Shown piece by piece: positions 1-6,244 of a stretch of DNA of 10,601 nt. Source of the DNA: Ruminococcus sp. (GTDB taxonomy: Bacteria > Bacillota_A > Clostridia > Oscillospirales > Ruminococcaceae). A program made the position numbers and the translations under genes. The stretch lies in NCBI GenBank assembly GCA_017418765.1, contig JAFOMV010000216.1, positions 1 to 10,601 of the forward strand. Reading direction: 5' to 3'. Numbering within the stretch: the first letter of the stretch is position 1; the number at the start of each line of letters is the position of its first letter. The notes beneath the pieces are model-generated. The model was not told the DNA's origin and made no database searches. It was given only the letters and a program-made list of their open reading frames with translations.

Positions 1-67
1 CATATATTAGTTGCACGAAAAAGCGGTTCGTTACAATTTTCAGTTATCAAAAATCAGAAATTAGTTT
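1..67. other. Window edge, no recognised feature
   Basis: AT-rich sequence downstream of the luxS terminator on the minus strand. I see no convincing reading frame, promoter or repeat here before the palindrome that begins at 68. Confidence 0.4.
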
Positions 68-97
68 GTAGGGAACGCCGCCCTCGGCGTTCCCTAC
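68..97. repeat. Perfect 13-bp intergenic palindrome of the GTAGGG...CCCTAC type
   Basis: The left arm GTAGGGAACGCCG (68-80) is an exact inverted copy of the right arm (85-97), with a four-base loop CCCT. The outer hexamers GTAGGG/CCCTAC also occur, partly decayed, at the 7508-7533 element. This suggests a family of short dispersed intergenic hairpins rather than a dedicated terminator. It lies beyond the luxS terminator, so it could act as a back-up stop. The repeat-family assignment is inference from two copies and general familiarity with such hairpins in clostridial genomes. Confidence 0.7.
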
Positions 98-120
98 ATT
101 TTGTTTCATGTTATTTCATC

Positions 121-152
121 GAAAAGCAAGGGCGCACGATAGAAGTGCGCCC
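121..152 (-). terminator. Intrinsic terminator after the RluA-LuxS frame
   Basis: A perfect 8-bp GC-rich stem (GGGCGCAC, 130-137, with GTGCGCCC, 145-152) has a 7-base loop. On the minus strand it is followed by the T-rich stretch TTGCTTTTC (129-121). It starts ten bases after the luxS stop codon, the expected place for a Rho-independent terminator ending the minus-strand transcript. The T tract is interrupted, so efficiency may be moderate. Confidence 0.8.
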
Positions 153-161
153 CCAGCAGTT

Positions 162-635
162 TTATTTATCAGCGTGCCATGCGTAGTCCAGCATTTCGGG
201 AGTATAGCCATCCAGCTTTTTCAGCAGAGGAAGGACGTCCTTCTTTGCGGACTCAAGGTCATGTTCGAGGTAGTTTCCACATTCCTCGGCAGTACATCCG
301 GGGATGGCCTCGTCATACTTTGAGATGAACTCAAAAGCATCCTTTACCAGCTTGATAGCGTCTTCCTTTGACATTGTGTCTCTTGTGAGGAAGTAGAAGC
401 CTGTGCGGCATCCCATAGGTCCTACGTAGACTATCTTGTCGGTAAATTCGGAATTTCTTGCATATGTAGCAAAGAGATGTTCAATAGTGTGCAGCGACGG
501 ATTTGACACGTAAACTCCGCCGTTTGGCTTTACCATTCTCACATCGTAGGAGATAACATCGCCGTCGATACGGGATATGTACATTCCTACTCCGAACTTT
601 GTGTGGTCAACTGAAAAACTTGCGATTCTTTCCAT
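162..635 (-). CDS. luxS: LuxS, S-ribosylhomocysteine lyase (internal start within the fused frame)
   Basis: Read from the internal ATG at 635, this gives a 157-residue protein, the normal length of LuxS. The iron/zinc-binding motif HTIEH (residues 49-53 of this product), the third metal ligand Cys in ECGNY (Cys119) and the catalytic Cys in GPMGC (Cys76) are all present, as is the N-terminal FSVDHTKF with its conserved His. LuxS cleaves S-ribosylhomocysteine in the activated methyl cycle, giving homocysteine and DPD, the autoinducer-2 precursor. The start is supported by a perfect AGGAGG eight bases upstream, so LuxS is probably made alone even though the frame is continuous with the pseudouridine synthase. 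No pfs (mtnN) gene is visible nearby. The relative amounts of free and fused LuxS cannot be judged from sequence. Confidence 0.85.
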   Translation of the reverse strand: MERIASFSVDHTKFGVGMYISRIDGDVISYDVRMVKPNGGVYVSNPSLHTIEHLFATYARNSEFTDKIVYVGPMGCRTGFYFLTRDTMSKEDAIKLVKDAFEFISKYDEAIPGCTAEECGNYLEHDLESAKKDVLPLLKKLDGYTPEMLDYAWHADK

Positions 636-1520
636 TTTCTTTTCCTCCTGTTTATTGTTCAGGTCATGCCTGAGTATTGCTTTTATGTCATCGGGAAGCT
701 CCGCCCTGACAGTTACTTCCTCCCCTGTTATGGGGTCTGTGAAGTTCAGCTGTCCGCAGTGGAGCGCCTGTCTGCCAATGTCACAACGAGTGCCGCCGTA
801 AAGGTCATCACCTGCAAGGGGATGGCCGATATATGAAAAATGCACACGTATCTGATGGGTCCTGCCCGTTTCAAGGTGTATCTCCGCAAGGGAGTATTTA
901 CCGTTGTAAGCTATGCGCCTGTAATGGGTCACAGCCCGCTGACCGTCCTCACGGACACAGCGTATGATTATGGATTCACGCTCACGGGCAATGGGAGCGT
1001 CAATAGTGCCTGTTTCGGGTATCTCTCCTGTTACTGCCGCATAGTAGACCTTTTCACATTTGCCTTGCAGGGCGTTTGCGGCAAGGGCATTTTTCGCAAC
1101 TGCGCAAAGCCCCGAAGTATCACGGTCAAGGCGGTTCACCGCACGGAAAGTAAGATCCGGAAACATAGCCGCAAACTTGTTGCCGAGAGTGTCGCCCTGA
1201 TGCTTTATCGACGGATGAACGGGCATCCCCGAGGGCTTGTTGAAAACTATCACGCCGTCACTTTCATATGCAGCGTCAGCTTCAAGGTCGGGATTAGGTT
1301 CAAGGAAGCTGTCATCACCGAAGCGCAGAACTATGACATCGCCTTTGTTTACGGTGTCGATGCTTCTGACAGTCTTGCCTTCACGTGTTATGCCGCCGTC
1401 TATGCGTTTAAGCTTTGTGAGCAGCCTTTTTGAGACTCCTTTTTCTCCTGTGAGGAAGTTTTGCAGCGTGACGGGAGCGTCTGTTTCCACAGTCAGTTTC
1501 AGTTCTTTCACGGTACTCAT
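162..1520 (-). CDS. RluA-family pseudouridine synthase fused in frame to LuxS
   Basis: One uninterrupted 452-residue frame carries two complete enzymes. Residues about 1-290 are an RluA-type 23S rRNA/tRNA pseudouridine synthase: an S4-like N-terminal part, then the catalytic motif RLDRDTSG at 130-137 (Asp132 as nucleophile; the usual His before RLD is Asn here) and the RTHQIRVH motif at 220-227. Residues 296-452 are a full LuxS. No stop codon separates them; the linker reads NNKQEEKK and is encoded by the LuxS ribosome binding site itself. The two activities (RNA modification in the cytoplasm, and cleavage of S-ribosylhomocysteine to homocysteine and DPD) have no known direct link. The ATG start at 1520 has GAGAGG directly against it, so GTG at 1511 (residue 4, 9-base spacing) is a plausible alternative start. 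The 5' end overlaps the upstream membrane-protein gene by 113 bases. A single-base error at the junction could also explain the missing stop. Confidence 0.85.
   Translation of the reverse strand: MSTVKELKLTVETDAPVTLQNFLTGEKGVSKRLLTKLKRIDGGITREGKTVRSIDTVNKGDVIVLRFGDDSFLEPNPDLEADAAYESDGVIVFNKPSGMPVHPSIKHQGDTLGNKFAAMFPDLTFRAVNRLDRDTSGLCAVAKNALAANALQGKCEKVYYAAVTGEIPETGTIDAPIARERESIIIRCVREDGQRAVTHYRRIAYNGKYSLAEIHLETGRTHQIRVHFSYIGHPLAGDDLYGGTRCDIGRQALHCGQLNFTDPITGEEVTVRAELPDDIKAILRHDLNNKQEEKKMERIASFSVDHTKFGVGMYISRIDGDVISYDVRMVKPNGGVYVSNPSLHTIEHLFATYARNSEFTDKIVYVGPMGCRTGFYFLTRDTMSKEDAIKLVKDAFEFISKYDEAIPGCTAEECGNYLEHDLESAKKDVLPLLKKLDGYTPEMLDYAWHADK
644..649 (-). promoter_or_regulatory. luxS: Internal ribosome binding site for LuxS
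   Basis: AGGAGG on the minus strand (649-644) sits eight bases before the ATG at 635-633, an optimal Shine-Dalgarno arrangement inside the fused frame. It encodes part of the linker (QEE). Its preservation argues that independent LuxS translation is still used or was lost only recently. Confidence 0.8.
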
Positions 1521-2271
1521 CCTCTCTTATGAATATATCTGTACTAAGCGCAAATGCGGTGAATATCCTTGTTACCGCATAGGGCAGTCCTGCTATGCTG
1601 ACAGCAGGGATAAGATAAAACGCCGACAGCCTTATCAGCACATTCTTCCTTCCGCTCATAAAGCGTACAGCACCGAGAACATTTCTCAGAGTGCTTTTCT
1701 GCGGAAATTTCACCAGCAGAAAGGGAACTGCCGCAAAGCTAAGCTTCAACGAAAGCCACAGTATAAGTGATACTATCGTAAGCACAACTGCATTTACCGC
1801 CATGAACACATCGTTTGTTTCAAGTCTGCCATTCAGCATGGAATAGGCGGATATCCCGAAAAATACCGCAGGTGCAAGGGCAGCGGCACCGATAAGCTTT
1901 GTCCAGATCAGCGCACCAAGACTTCTGCGGAAGATCGCCCTGCTGAGTATGACCCGTGACAAGGGCGTAAAGCAATTCCTCTCAGAGCATATCTCACATA
2001 GCCTGTAGGCCGCAGTACAAACCAAAGGTGCGGTAAGTGCCCATCTCATCAGGGTAAGCACCAGCGCAGCCGAAAGCTGTACCTTATTCTTGCCGCTGAA
2101 AAGCTCAATAGGCGTTATCTCGCCGAAATACAGCAGCATACTGTACACTGCGGCTTCTGCAAGGCGGAAGAATACCTCAGAACAAAACGGCAGCATACAT
2201 ATCAGTGAAGTGCGTATCCATCTGCCTTTCAGCAGTTTTTTCGTATACGGTATAAGCTGGCGAATCTTCAT
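1408..2271 (-). CDS. Polytopic membrane protein of unknown function
   Basis: This 287-residue protein has hydrophobic stretches near residues 21-49, 66-88, 118-145, 153-186 and 211-245, so about five or six membrane segments. An N-terminal KKLLKGRW basic region suggests a cytoplasmic N-terminus. The arrangement recalls uncharacterised clostridial membrane proteins of the DUF975 kind, but I cannot assign a family. The start is supported by AGGAGG eight bases upstream of the ATG at 2271, in the loop of a strong hairpin. The last ~38 residues, rich in Arg, Lys and His, are encoded by the same DNA as the RluA N-terminus in another frame, so they may be a non-family tail produced by a lost stop codon. 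The gene lies 52 bases after the phosphatase gene in the same direction and is probably co-transcribed with it. Confidence 0.7.
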   Translation of the reverse strand: MKIRQLIPYTKKLLKGRWIRTSLICMLPFCSEVFFRLAEAAVYSMLLYFGEITPIELFSGKNKVQLSAALVLTLMRWALTAPLVCTAAYRLCEICSERNCFTPLSRVILSRAIFRRSLGALIWTKLIGAAALAPAVFFGISAYSMLNGRLETNDVFMAVNAVVLTIVSLILWLSLKLSFAAVPFLLVKFPQKSTLRNVLGAVRFMSGRKNVLIRLSAFYLIPAVSIAGLPYAVTRIFTAFALSTDIFIREDEYRERTETDCGNRRSRHAAKLPHRRKRSLKKAAHKA

Positions 2272-2299
2272 AATAAGTACCTCCTGTGTACTTATTATG
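2269..2299 (-). promoter_or_regulatory. Start-codon hairpin with the Shine-Dalgarno in its loop
   Basis: Two perfect 12-base arms (2269-2280 and 2288-2299, CATAATAAGTAC / GTACTTATTATG) enclose a 7-base loop. In the minus-strand mRNA the loop reads ACAGGAG and the 3' arm ends exactly in the ATG start codon of the membrane-protein gene, so the ATG is paired and most of AGGAGG is exposed. The stem is AU-rich but fully matched. It may tune or switch translation, or it may be a protein operator. No T tract follows, so it is not an intrinsic terminator. Confidence 0.75.
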
Positions 2300-2323
2300 T
2301 CCGCTTATGGCAAAAATATGCTG

Positions 2324-2965
2324 TCAGCGCTCGTCGTCTATATCCTCTATCTTTTCGTATGGACAGTAGCCAAGTATCTCAAAAGCCTGCGAATTCAGCC
2401 ACATCTGGGCTGTAACTATGATATCGAAGCCCTCACCGAATTTTGCGGAAAGCACATCAGGCTCATATTTAGGCAGCCCGAAACACCGCAGCATATTGGA
2501 TATTATGCCTCCGTGAGTTATCATAGCGCAGTGTGTGAGGCCTTCCTCCATCATATTCATTATTATATTGTGGAGCGCCTTGTAGGTCCTTGCGGTCATC
2601 TCCTCAAGGCTTTCACCGTTAGGCGGACAGACCTCCTTTGTGCCCTTGAGCCACTGTATATAGTCGCTTCTGCCTGCAAGCTCATCTATGGACTTGTTTT
2701 CAAAATCACCGAAATTCAGCTCAGTGAGGTCATCAACAGGGACAAGCTCAGTATAGGGGAAAAGAATCTCGGCTGTCTCCTTACATCGCCTCAGCGGAGA
2801 AGAATATACCCTGTGGACAGAAGGGTAATCAAATTCATCCATTTTTGCTGCAAGCTCTGCGGCACCTTTCGGTGAGAGCGGAAGGTCAGTCCTTCCGATG
2901 TAAACGCCTTTCTCATTTGCTTCAGTCATTCCATGACGTATAACGCTTATACGGTATCCTTTCAT
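2324..2965 (-). CDS. Histidine phosphatase superfamily protein (phosphoglycerate mutase/CobC-like)
   Basis: The 213-residue protein has the family signature RHGMTEAN at residues 10-17, with His11 as the phospho-accepting nucleophile. Arg59 (SSPLRR), Glu82 (TELNFGDFEN, the likely acid) and His151 (ITHGG) complete the catalytic pocket. Length and motifs fit the CobC/PhoE-like branch, which removes phosphate from small molecules; the substrate cannot be named. The start at 2965 is chosen because GGAGG lies five bases upstream; an upstream in-frame ATG at 2995 lacks such a site and would add ten residues. This is the first gene of the minus-strand block followed by the membrane protein and RluA-LuxS. 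No cobalamin genes are nearby, so a role as alpha-ribazole phosphatase is not supported by context. Confidence 0.85.
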   Translation of the reverse strand: MKGYRISVIRHGMTEANEKGVYIGRTDLPLSPKGAAELAAKMDEFDYPSVHRVYSSPLRRCKETAEILFPYTELVPVDDLTELNFGDFENKSIDELAGRSDYIQWLKGTKEVCPPNGESLEEMTARTYKALHNIIMNMMEEGLTHCAMITHGGIISNMLRCFGLPKYEPDVLSAKFGEGFDIIVTAQMWLNSQAFEILGYCPYEKIEDIDDER

Positions 2966-3011
2966 ATGAACCTCCATGTGTATGGAATTTTGCACAAAAA
3001 TATTTCATTTT

Positions 3012-3040
3012 TTTATAACTCTCGGTAAAATTCACGAAAA
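3012..3040 (-). promoter_or_regulatory. Possible promoter for the phosphatase gene
   Basis: On the minus strand a TATAAA -10 (3017-3012) and a weak TTTTCG -35 (3040-3035) are 17 bases apart, about 47 bases upstream of the start codon. The -35 fit is poor, so this is tentative. Confidence 0.3.
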
Positions 3041-3080
3041 CGCTCCAAAAATCCGACGCATTCTTTCATATTTCTACATA

Positions 3081-3109
3081 TTTACAAATTATACATTTTG
3101 TATTATAAT
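3081..3109 (+). promoter_or_regulatory. Sigma-A promoter of the XRE regulator gene
   Basis: TTTACA (3081-3086) and a perfect TATAAT (3104-3109) are separated by exactly 17 bases, giving a start near 3116 and a leader of about 107 bases. The -10 is embedded in the perfect palindrome TATTATAATA (3101-3110). That could serve as an operator for autoregulation, but in such AT-rich sequence it may be chance. Confidence 0.75.
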
Positions 3110-3222
3110 ATTAATAGTTACATTTTGCGATATCATGCAGTGCAATGCTCCATTATGCCGTGACATCCCCTGAACTATCATTACGGCTGCCGGATGTATG
3201 TACTTTAGAGGAGGATATTATC

Positions 3223-3939
3223 ATGAATTCAGATTTTGCGAGAATAATAACATTACAGAGAAAAGAGAGACATATCAGTCAGAAACAGGCCGCTACCGAT
3301 CTCGGTATCTCACAGGCGCTCCTCTCACACTATGAGAAGGGTATCCGTGAATGCGGACTTAACTTCCTTGTAAAGATAGCAGATTACTATAATGTTTCCT
3401 GCGACTATCTTCTCGGAAGAACTCCTGAACCTGAGGGAAAAACTATCACTATCGAGGATATCCCCGATGATGACGGAAACAACACCCTCAAAATGCCTTC
3501 GCCTGAGATAATCAACTTCAACCGAAGGATCATCAACAACTCCATATCCCTGCTTTTCAGCCTTGCACAGAAAGCCAACAGCATTACCCTTATCAAAGAG
3601 GTATCATCCTATCTCATGCTTTCAGTGTACAAGCTTTTCAGGATAGTATACAATGCTAACCCTCATAATGACCAGAAGCTGTTCCGTATACCAAAGGTGA
3701 TCGCCAATGACAGCGCAAACGCTATCGTATCCATGAGTGAAGCAAACATCAAGGCCGCATCCAGCGGTATACCTCTCGACGGCAATGACTGCGTTGACAA
3801 TTTCGATACCCTTTACGTAACTACAGCTACTCTCCAGAAGGATTATGCACAGTATTCCTCATCCCTCCTCAACCTCATCAAGAGAAGCGAGGAGAGTATC
3901 TCCCGTACCCGTGCAAAATACCGCACAGACGGAAAATAA
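3223..3939 (+). CDS. XRE-family transcriptional regulator (Cro/CI helix-turn-helix)
   Basis: The 238-residue protein begins with a classic HTH_3 domain (residues about 5-66): RKERHISQKQAATDLGISQALLSHYEKG, ending in the usual DYLLGRTPEPEGK hinge. Residues 67-238 have no recognised enzymatic motif and look mostly helical; they may sense a ligand or mediate oligomerisation. The start is chosen at 3223 because AGGAGG (3209-3214) lies eight bases upstream; longer in-frame readings from 3145 add a segment unlike the family. It has its own promoter and faces away from the phosphatase gene. The next gene on the same strand is the M23 peptidase, which has a separate promoter, so regulation of that gene is possible but not shown. 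Autoregulation is typical of the family. Confidence 0.88.
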   Translation: MNSDFARIITLQRKERHISQKQAATDLGISQALLSHYEKGIRECGLNFLVKIADYYNVSCDYLLGRTPEPEGKTITIEDIPDDDGNNTLKMPSPEIINFNRRIINNSISLLFSLAQKANSITLIKEVSSYLMLSVYKLFRIVYNANPHNDQKLFRIPKVIANDSANAIVSMSEANIKAASSGIPLDGNDCVDNFDTLYVTTATLQKDYAQYSSSLLNLIKRSEESISRTRAKYRTDGK

Positions 3940-4047
3940 TGTAACAGTAATATTATATCACTTTTACACCTGCTTGAAAAGACTTTTTTCAAAATTGTTG
4001 CACATACGTAACCGAACCATGAGCATATACTTAGGGTGTGTAATGAT

Positions 4048-4076
4048 TTGACAAATAAAAGCATTGGTGATATAAT
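4048..4076 (+). promoter_or_regulatory. Consensus sigma-A promoter of the M23 peptidase gene
   Basis: Perfect TTGACA (4048-4053), a 17-base spacer and perfect TATAAT (4071-4076), with the TG of an extended -10 just before it. This should be a strong promoter starting near 4083, giving a leader of about 193 bases. The motif GTGATATAATA is shared letter for letter with the thi promoter at 8858-8868. Confidence 0.85.
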
Positions 4077-4082
4077 AATTTT

Positions 4083-4260
4083 TTGTGATATCTTTTGATG
4101 TGCCAATTAGATCCCGAAGAACAGATGCACAGGATCTTTGTCGTGAGACAAGGCCGAATGTCGCCGTCCTGCTGACGCAAATCAAGGATCTCTAACGCAG
4201 TATCATGGCAAAAAGACAAGCAGATATCTTCCTGAGATAGTTGAGACATCAATAATAAGA
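4083..4260 (+). ncRNA. Structured leader RNA of unknown class upstream of the M23 gene (candidate)
   Basis: The leader pairs with itself in several ways. TTAGATCC (4107-4114) can pair with GGATCTCTAA (4186-4195, one bulged base), closing a domain of about 90 bases. The same AGATCC can instead pair with GGATCT at 4132-4137, so the two folds exclude one another. Inside is a 7-bp hairpin (4136-4142 with 4147-4153, one G-U pair) capped by a GTGA tetraloop of the GNRA type, and CGTC/GACG (4165-4168 with 4174-4177). Alternative pairings fit a riboswitch or attenuator. Cell-wall hydrolase genes in this group are often under c-di-AMP (ydaO) riboswitches, but I do not see that class's conserved core, so no class is assigned. 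No clear terminator precedes the gene, so any control would be at translation. Confidence 0.45.
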
Positions 4261-4275
4261 AAGGAGTTGTTCGGT

Positions 4276-6180
4276 ATGGGGAATGGTGAACTCGATGAAG
4301 CTTCACCCGATAAGCGTGACAGGATAGGCTTCGGCGGTCTGATAACCATTATAGGTGCATACTTTGCCAAAGTGCTCTCCGCTATAGTTCTCGGTATCAT
4401 CAAAGGCTTCAGGTTCATATTCACCGAGATAAAGGAACTTTTCATTCTTTTTCTGAAAACCGTGAGATGGCTTTTCCGTGACCTGACTGCTCCTATGAAA
4501 GAACGTGCAGAGCTCAACCGTGAGCTTCAGCGTGATATGAGGGCAGCAAAAAAGGAAAGCCCCGAGGCTTACAGCGCCGCTTCAAAAAAATTCTGGAGAT
4601 CATACCTTTTCGGGAAAAGCGGACTGGTGTTCACTTCGCTCAACTATCTTCTCCCATTGGTATCCATCTTCGTTCTCATAAGCGTTCTGCGGTACGGAAC
4701 ATTCCTTGAATACGGCATAAGCGTCAGACACAACAACAAGGAACTTGGCGTTATCAATGCAGAAGCTGATTACGATGAAGCCGTTCGTGAAGTAAAACAG
4801 CGATTGTCATACACAGGCTCGGATGAAGAACCTGTTGACCTGAATGCCGACTTCTCGCTGAAACTTATATCGGGCGAAGATAAGATCCTCAATTCAAAAC
4901 AGCTTGCCAATGCCATCCTTTCTTCATCAGATGAGGAACTGACCGAGGCATACGGCGTATATATCGACGGCTCGTTTGTCGGCGCTGTCACAGACAAAGA
5001 CGCTGTACAGGAGGCTCTCGACGAGAATCTGCTGAAATACCCCATAGAGGGCGTGGTCAAGGATGTTTCGTATAAAAATGATATAGAGTACGCAAAGGGT
5101 ATGTACCTTTCGGGAAGCGTTCTCGATGACAAGCAGATGATAAAACTCCTCACTTCCTCCAAGAAGAAAAAGGCTGTCTACATCGCACAGTCAGGTGATA
5201 CCTCAGCTCTGATCGCCCAGAAATTCAGCATGGACGTTAAGGAACTTGAGGATATGAATGCAGGTCTTTCCAAAAAATGCCGTCCCGGCAGACTTGTAAA
5301 CGTCACCGAGACCGAAAGCTATCTTCCTATAAAATATACCCGTGAGATGGAGCTTATCTCATTCCTTGACTATGAAACTATCGAAGTAGAGACAAGTGAA
5401 CTCAATCTCGGCGCAAGGGAAACTCTTGTAAAGGGCGAGAGAGGCGAAAAGGTCAACAGCATTGAGATAACCTATGTTGACGGCAAGGAATACGCAAGAA
5501 AGACTGTAAAGTCAAAGATAACCAAGGTACCTGTTGTTGAGCAGATAGGTATAGGCACATATACCGCCCGTCCTTACAGCGCAGATACAAAGCTTTACGG
5601 TACAGGTCAGTTTGCATGGCCTGTTGACGGAGGATGGGTAAGCGACGTATTCATCAGCGACCGAAACCACAAGGGCTTCGATATCGCAGCGGATATGGGT
5701 ACTGATATCTATGCCGCAGGCGATGGTGAGGTAGTTTCCGCAGGCTGGAATCCGGGAGGCTACGGCTATTTCGTAATGATAGACCACCTTGACGGATATC
5801 AGACAGTTTACGCTCATATGAGTCAGGTCTATGCAACTACAGGCACTACTGTAAAGCGTGGTCAGCTTATAGGTGCTGTCGGCTCAACAGGCGACTCCAC
5901 AGGCCCGCACTGCCACTTCGAGGTAAGATATATGGGTATCTGCTATGACCCTGCAAAGTTCATGTACACTGCCGATTATACGGAGGATATGGACCTTACC
6001 GCAAGGACTTCCACTGCTGCTGCGGATGAAAGCGGCAATACGGTAACTACCGAAACTACAGCCGTAACATCTGTAAGCACTTCTTCGTCTGCTAAAAAGT
6101 CCACAACAAAAAAGACAACGTCAAAGAAGACTTCCACAACCACCACTAAGGCAAAAAAGACAAAAGAAGCAACACATTGA
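4276..6180 (+). CDS. Membrane-anchored cell-wall peptidase: LysM-like, G5 and M23 domains
   Basis: The 634-residue protein begins with a hydrophobic/amphipathic region (about 18-70), a charged cytoplasmic-looking stretch, and a membrane segment near 117-142. Outside the membrane come a dimerisation- or spacer-like part, a LysM-like domain (about 301-344, VYIAQSGDT...RPGRLVNV), a G5 domain (about 350-428) and an M23/LytM zinc endopeptidase domain (about 446-563). The zinc and catalytic residues are present: His465 and Asp469 (NHKGFD), His514 (YAHMS), His545 and His547 (GPHCHFEV), so the enzyme should be active and cleave peptidoglycan cross-bridges or stems. A Thr/Ser/Lys tail (about 590-634) may cling to the wall. 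The start at ATG 4276 follows AAGGAG by nine bases; an in-frame TTG at 4267 is less likely. The gene has its own strong promoter and structured leader. Likely roles are cell separation, elongation or sporulation-type remodelling. Confidence 0.88.
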   Translation: MGNGELDEASPDKRDRIGFGGLITIIGAYFAKVLSAIVLGIIKGFRFIFTEIKELFILFLKTVRWLFRDLTAPMKERAELNRELQRDMRAAKKESPEAYSAASKKFWRSYLFGKSGLVFTSLNYLLPLVSIFVLISVLRYGTFLEYGISVRHNNKELGVINAEADYDEAVREVKQRLSYTGSDEEPVDLNADFSLKLISGEDKILNSKQLANAILSSSDEELTEAYGVYIDGSFVGAVTDKDAVQEALDENLLKYPIEGVVKDVSYKNDIEYAKGMYLSGSVLDDKQMIKLLTSSKKKKAVYIAQSGDTSALIAQKFSMDVKELEDMNAGLSKKCRPGRLVNVTETESYLPIKYTREMELISFLDYETIEVETSELNLGARETLVKGERGEKVNSIEITYVDGKEYARKTVKSKITKVPVVEQIGIGTYTARPYSADTKLYGTGQFAWPVDGGWVSDVFISDRNHKGFDIAADMGTDIYAAGDGEVVSAGWNPGGYGYFVMIDHLDGYQTVYAHMSQVYATTGTTVKRGQLIGAVGSTGDSTGPHCHFEVRYMGICYDPAKFMYTADYTEDMDLTARTSTAAADESGNTVTTETTAVTSVSTSSSAKKSTTKKTTSKKTSTTTTKAKKTKEATH

Positions 6181-6187
6181 TAATATA

Positions 6188-6233
6188 AAAAGCCATAAAG
6201 AAGCATAACACTTCTCTATGGCTTTTGTTTTTT
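6188..6233. terminator. Bidirectional intrinsic terminator between convergent genes
   Basis: AAAAGCCATA (6188-6197) pairs with TATGGCTTTT (6217-6226). After one A-C mismatch, AGAAG (6199-6203) pairs with CTTCT (6211-6215) around a 7-base loop. The plus strand continues into GTTTTTT, and the minus strand into TTTTATATTA. It lies between the ends of the M23 gene (6180) and the oppositely oriented lipoprotein gene (6245) and can serve both. Confidence 0.9.
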
Positions 6234-6244
6234 GCTTTACAGGT

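Larger units (their letters stand above)
3940..4275 (+). other. Intergenic region with promoter and structured leader
   Basis: This 336-base gap holds no convincing gene. It contains an 11-base motif, TATTATATCAC (3951-3961), that is the exact inverse of the extended -10 at 4067-4077. A weak A/T hairpin (3974-3992), the M23 gene promoter and its leader RNA make up the rest. Short reading frames across it on either strand lack ribosome binding sites and family resemblance. Confidence 0.6.

Noticed and set aside
577..1770. Several plus-strand open frames of 74-197 codons opposite rluA-luxS
   Set aside because: They are antisense to well-supported enzymes, lack ribosome binding sites and show no family resemblance.
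2090..2875. A 261-codon plus-strand frame opposite the phosphatase and membrane-protein genes
   Set aside because: It crosses two genes with clear motifs or hydrophobic patterns on the other strand and has no plausible start signal; it is a codon-bias shadow.
3974..3992. TTGAAAA/TTTTCAA hairpin after the XRE gene as a terminator
   Set aside because: The stem is only A/T with one G-C pair and no T tract follows it, so termination is doubtful.
4204..4239. Short frame ATGGCAAAAAGACAAGCA... as a leader peptide
   Set aside because: Only 11 codons, no ribosome binding site, and it lies inside the structured leader.
4083..4260. Assignment of the M23 leader as a c-di-AMP (ydaO) or c-di-GMP riboswitch
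   Set aside because: Isolated fragments such as CCGAA and GACGCAAA recall those classes, but the rest of their conserved cores and their order are absent.
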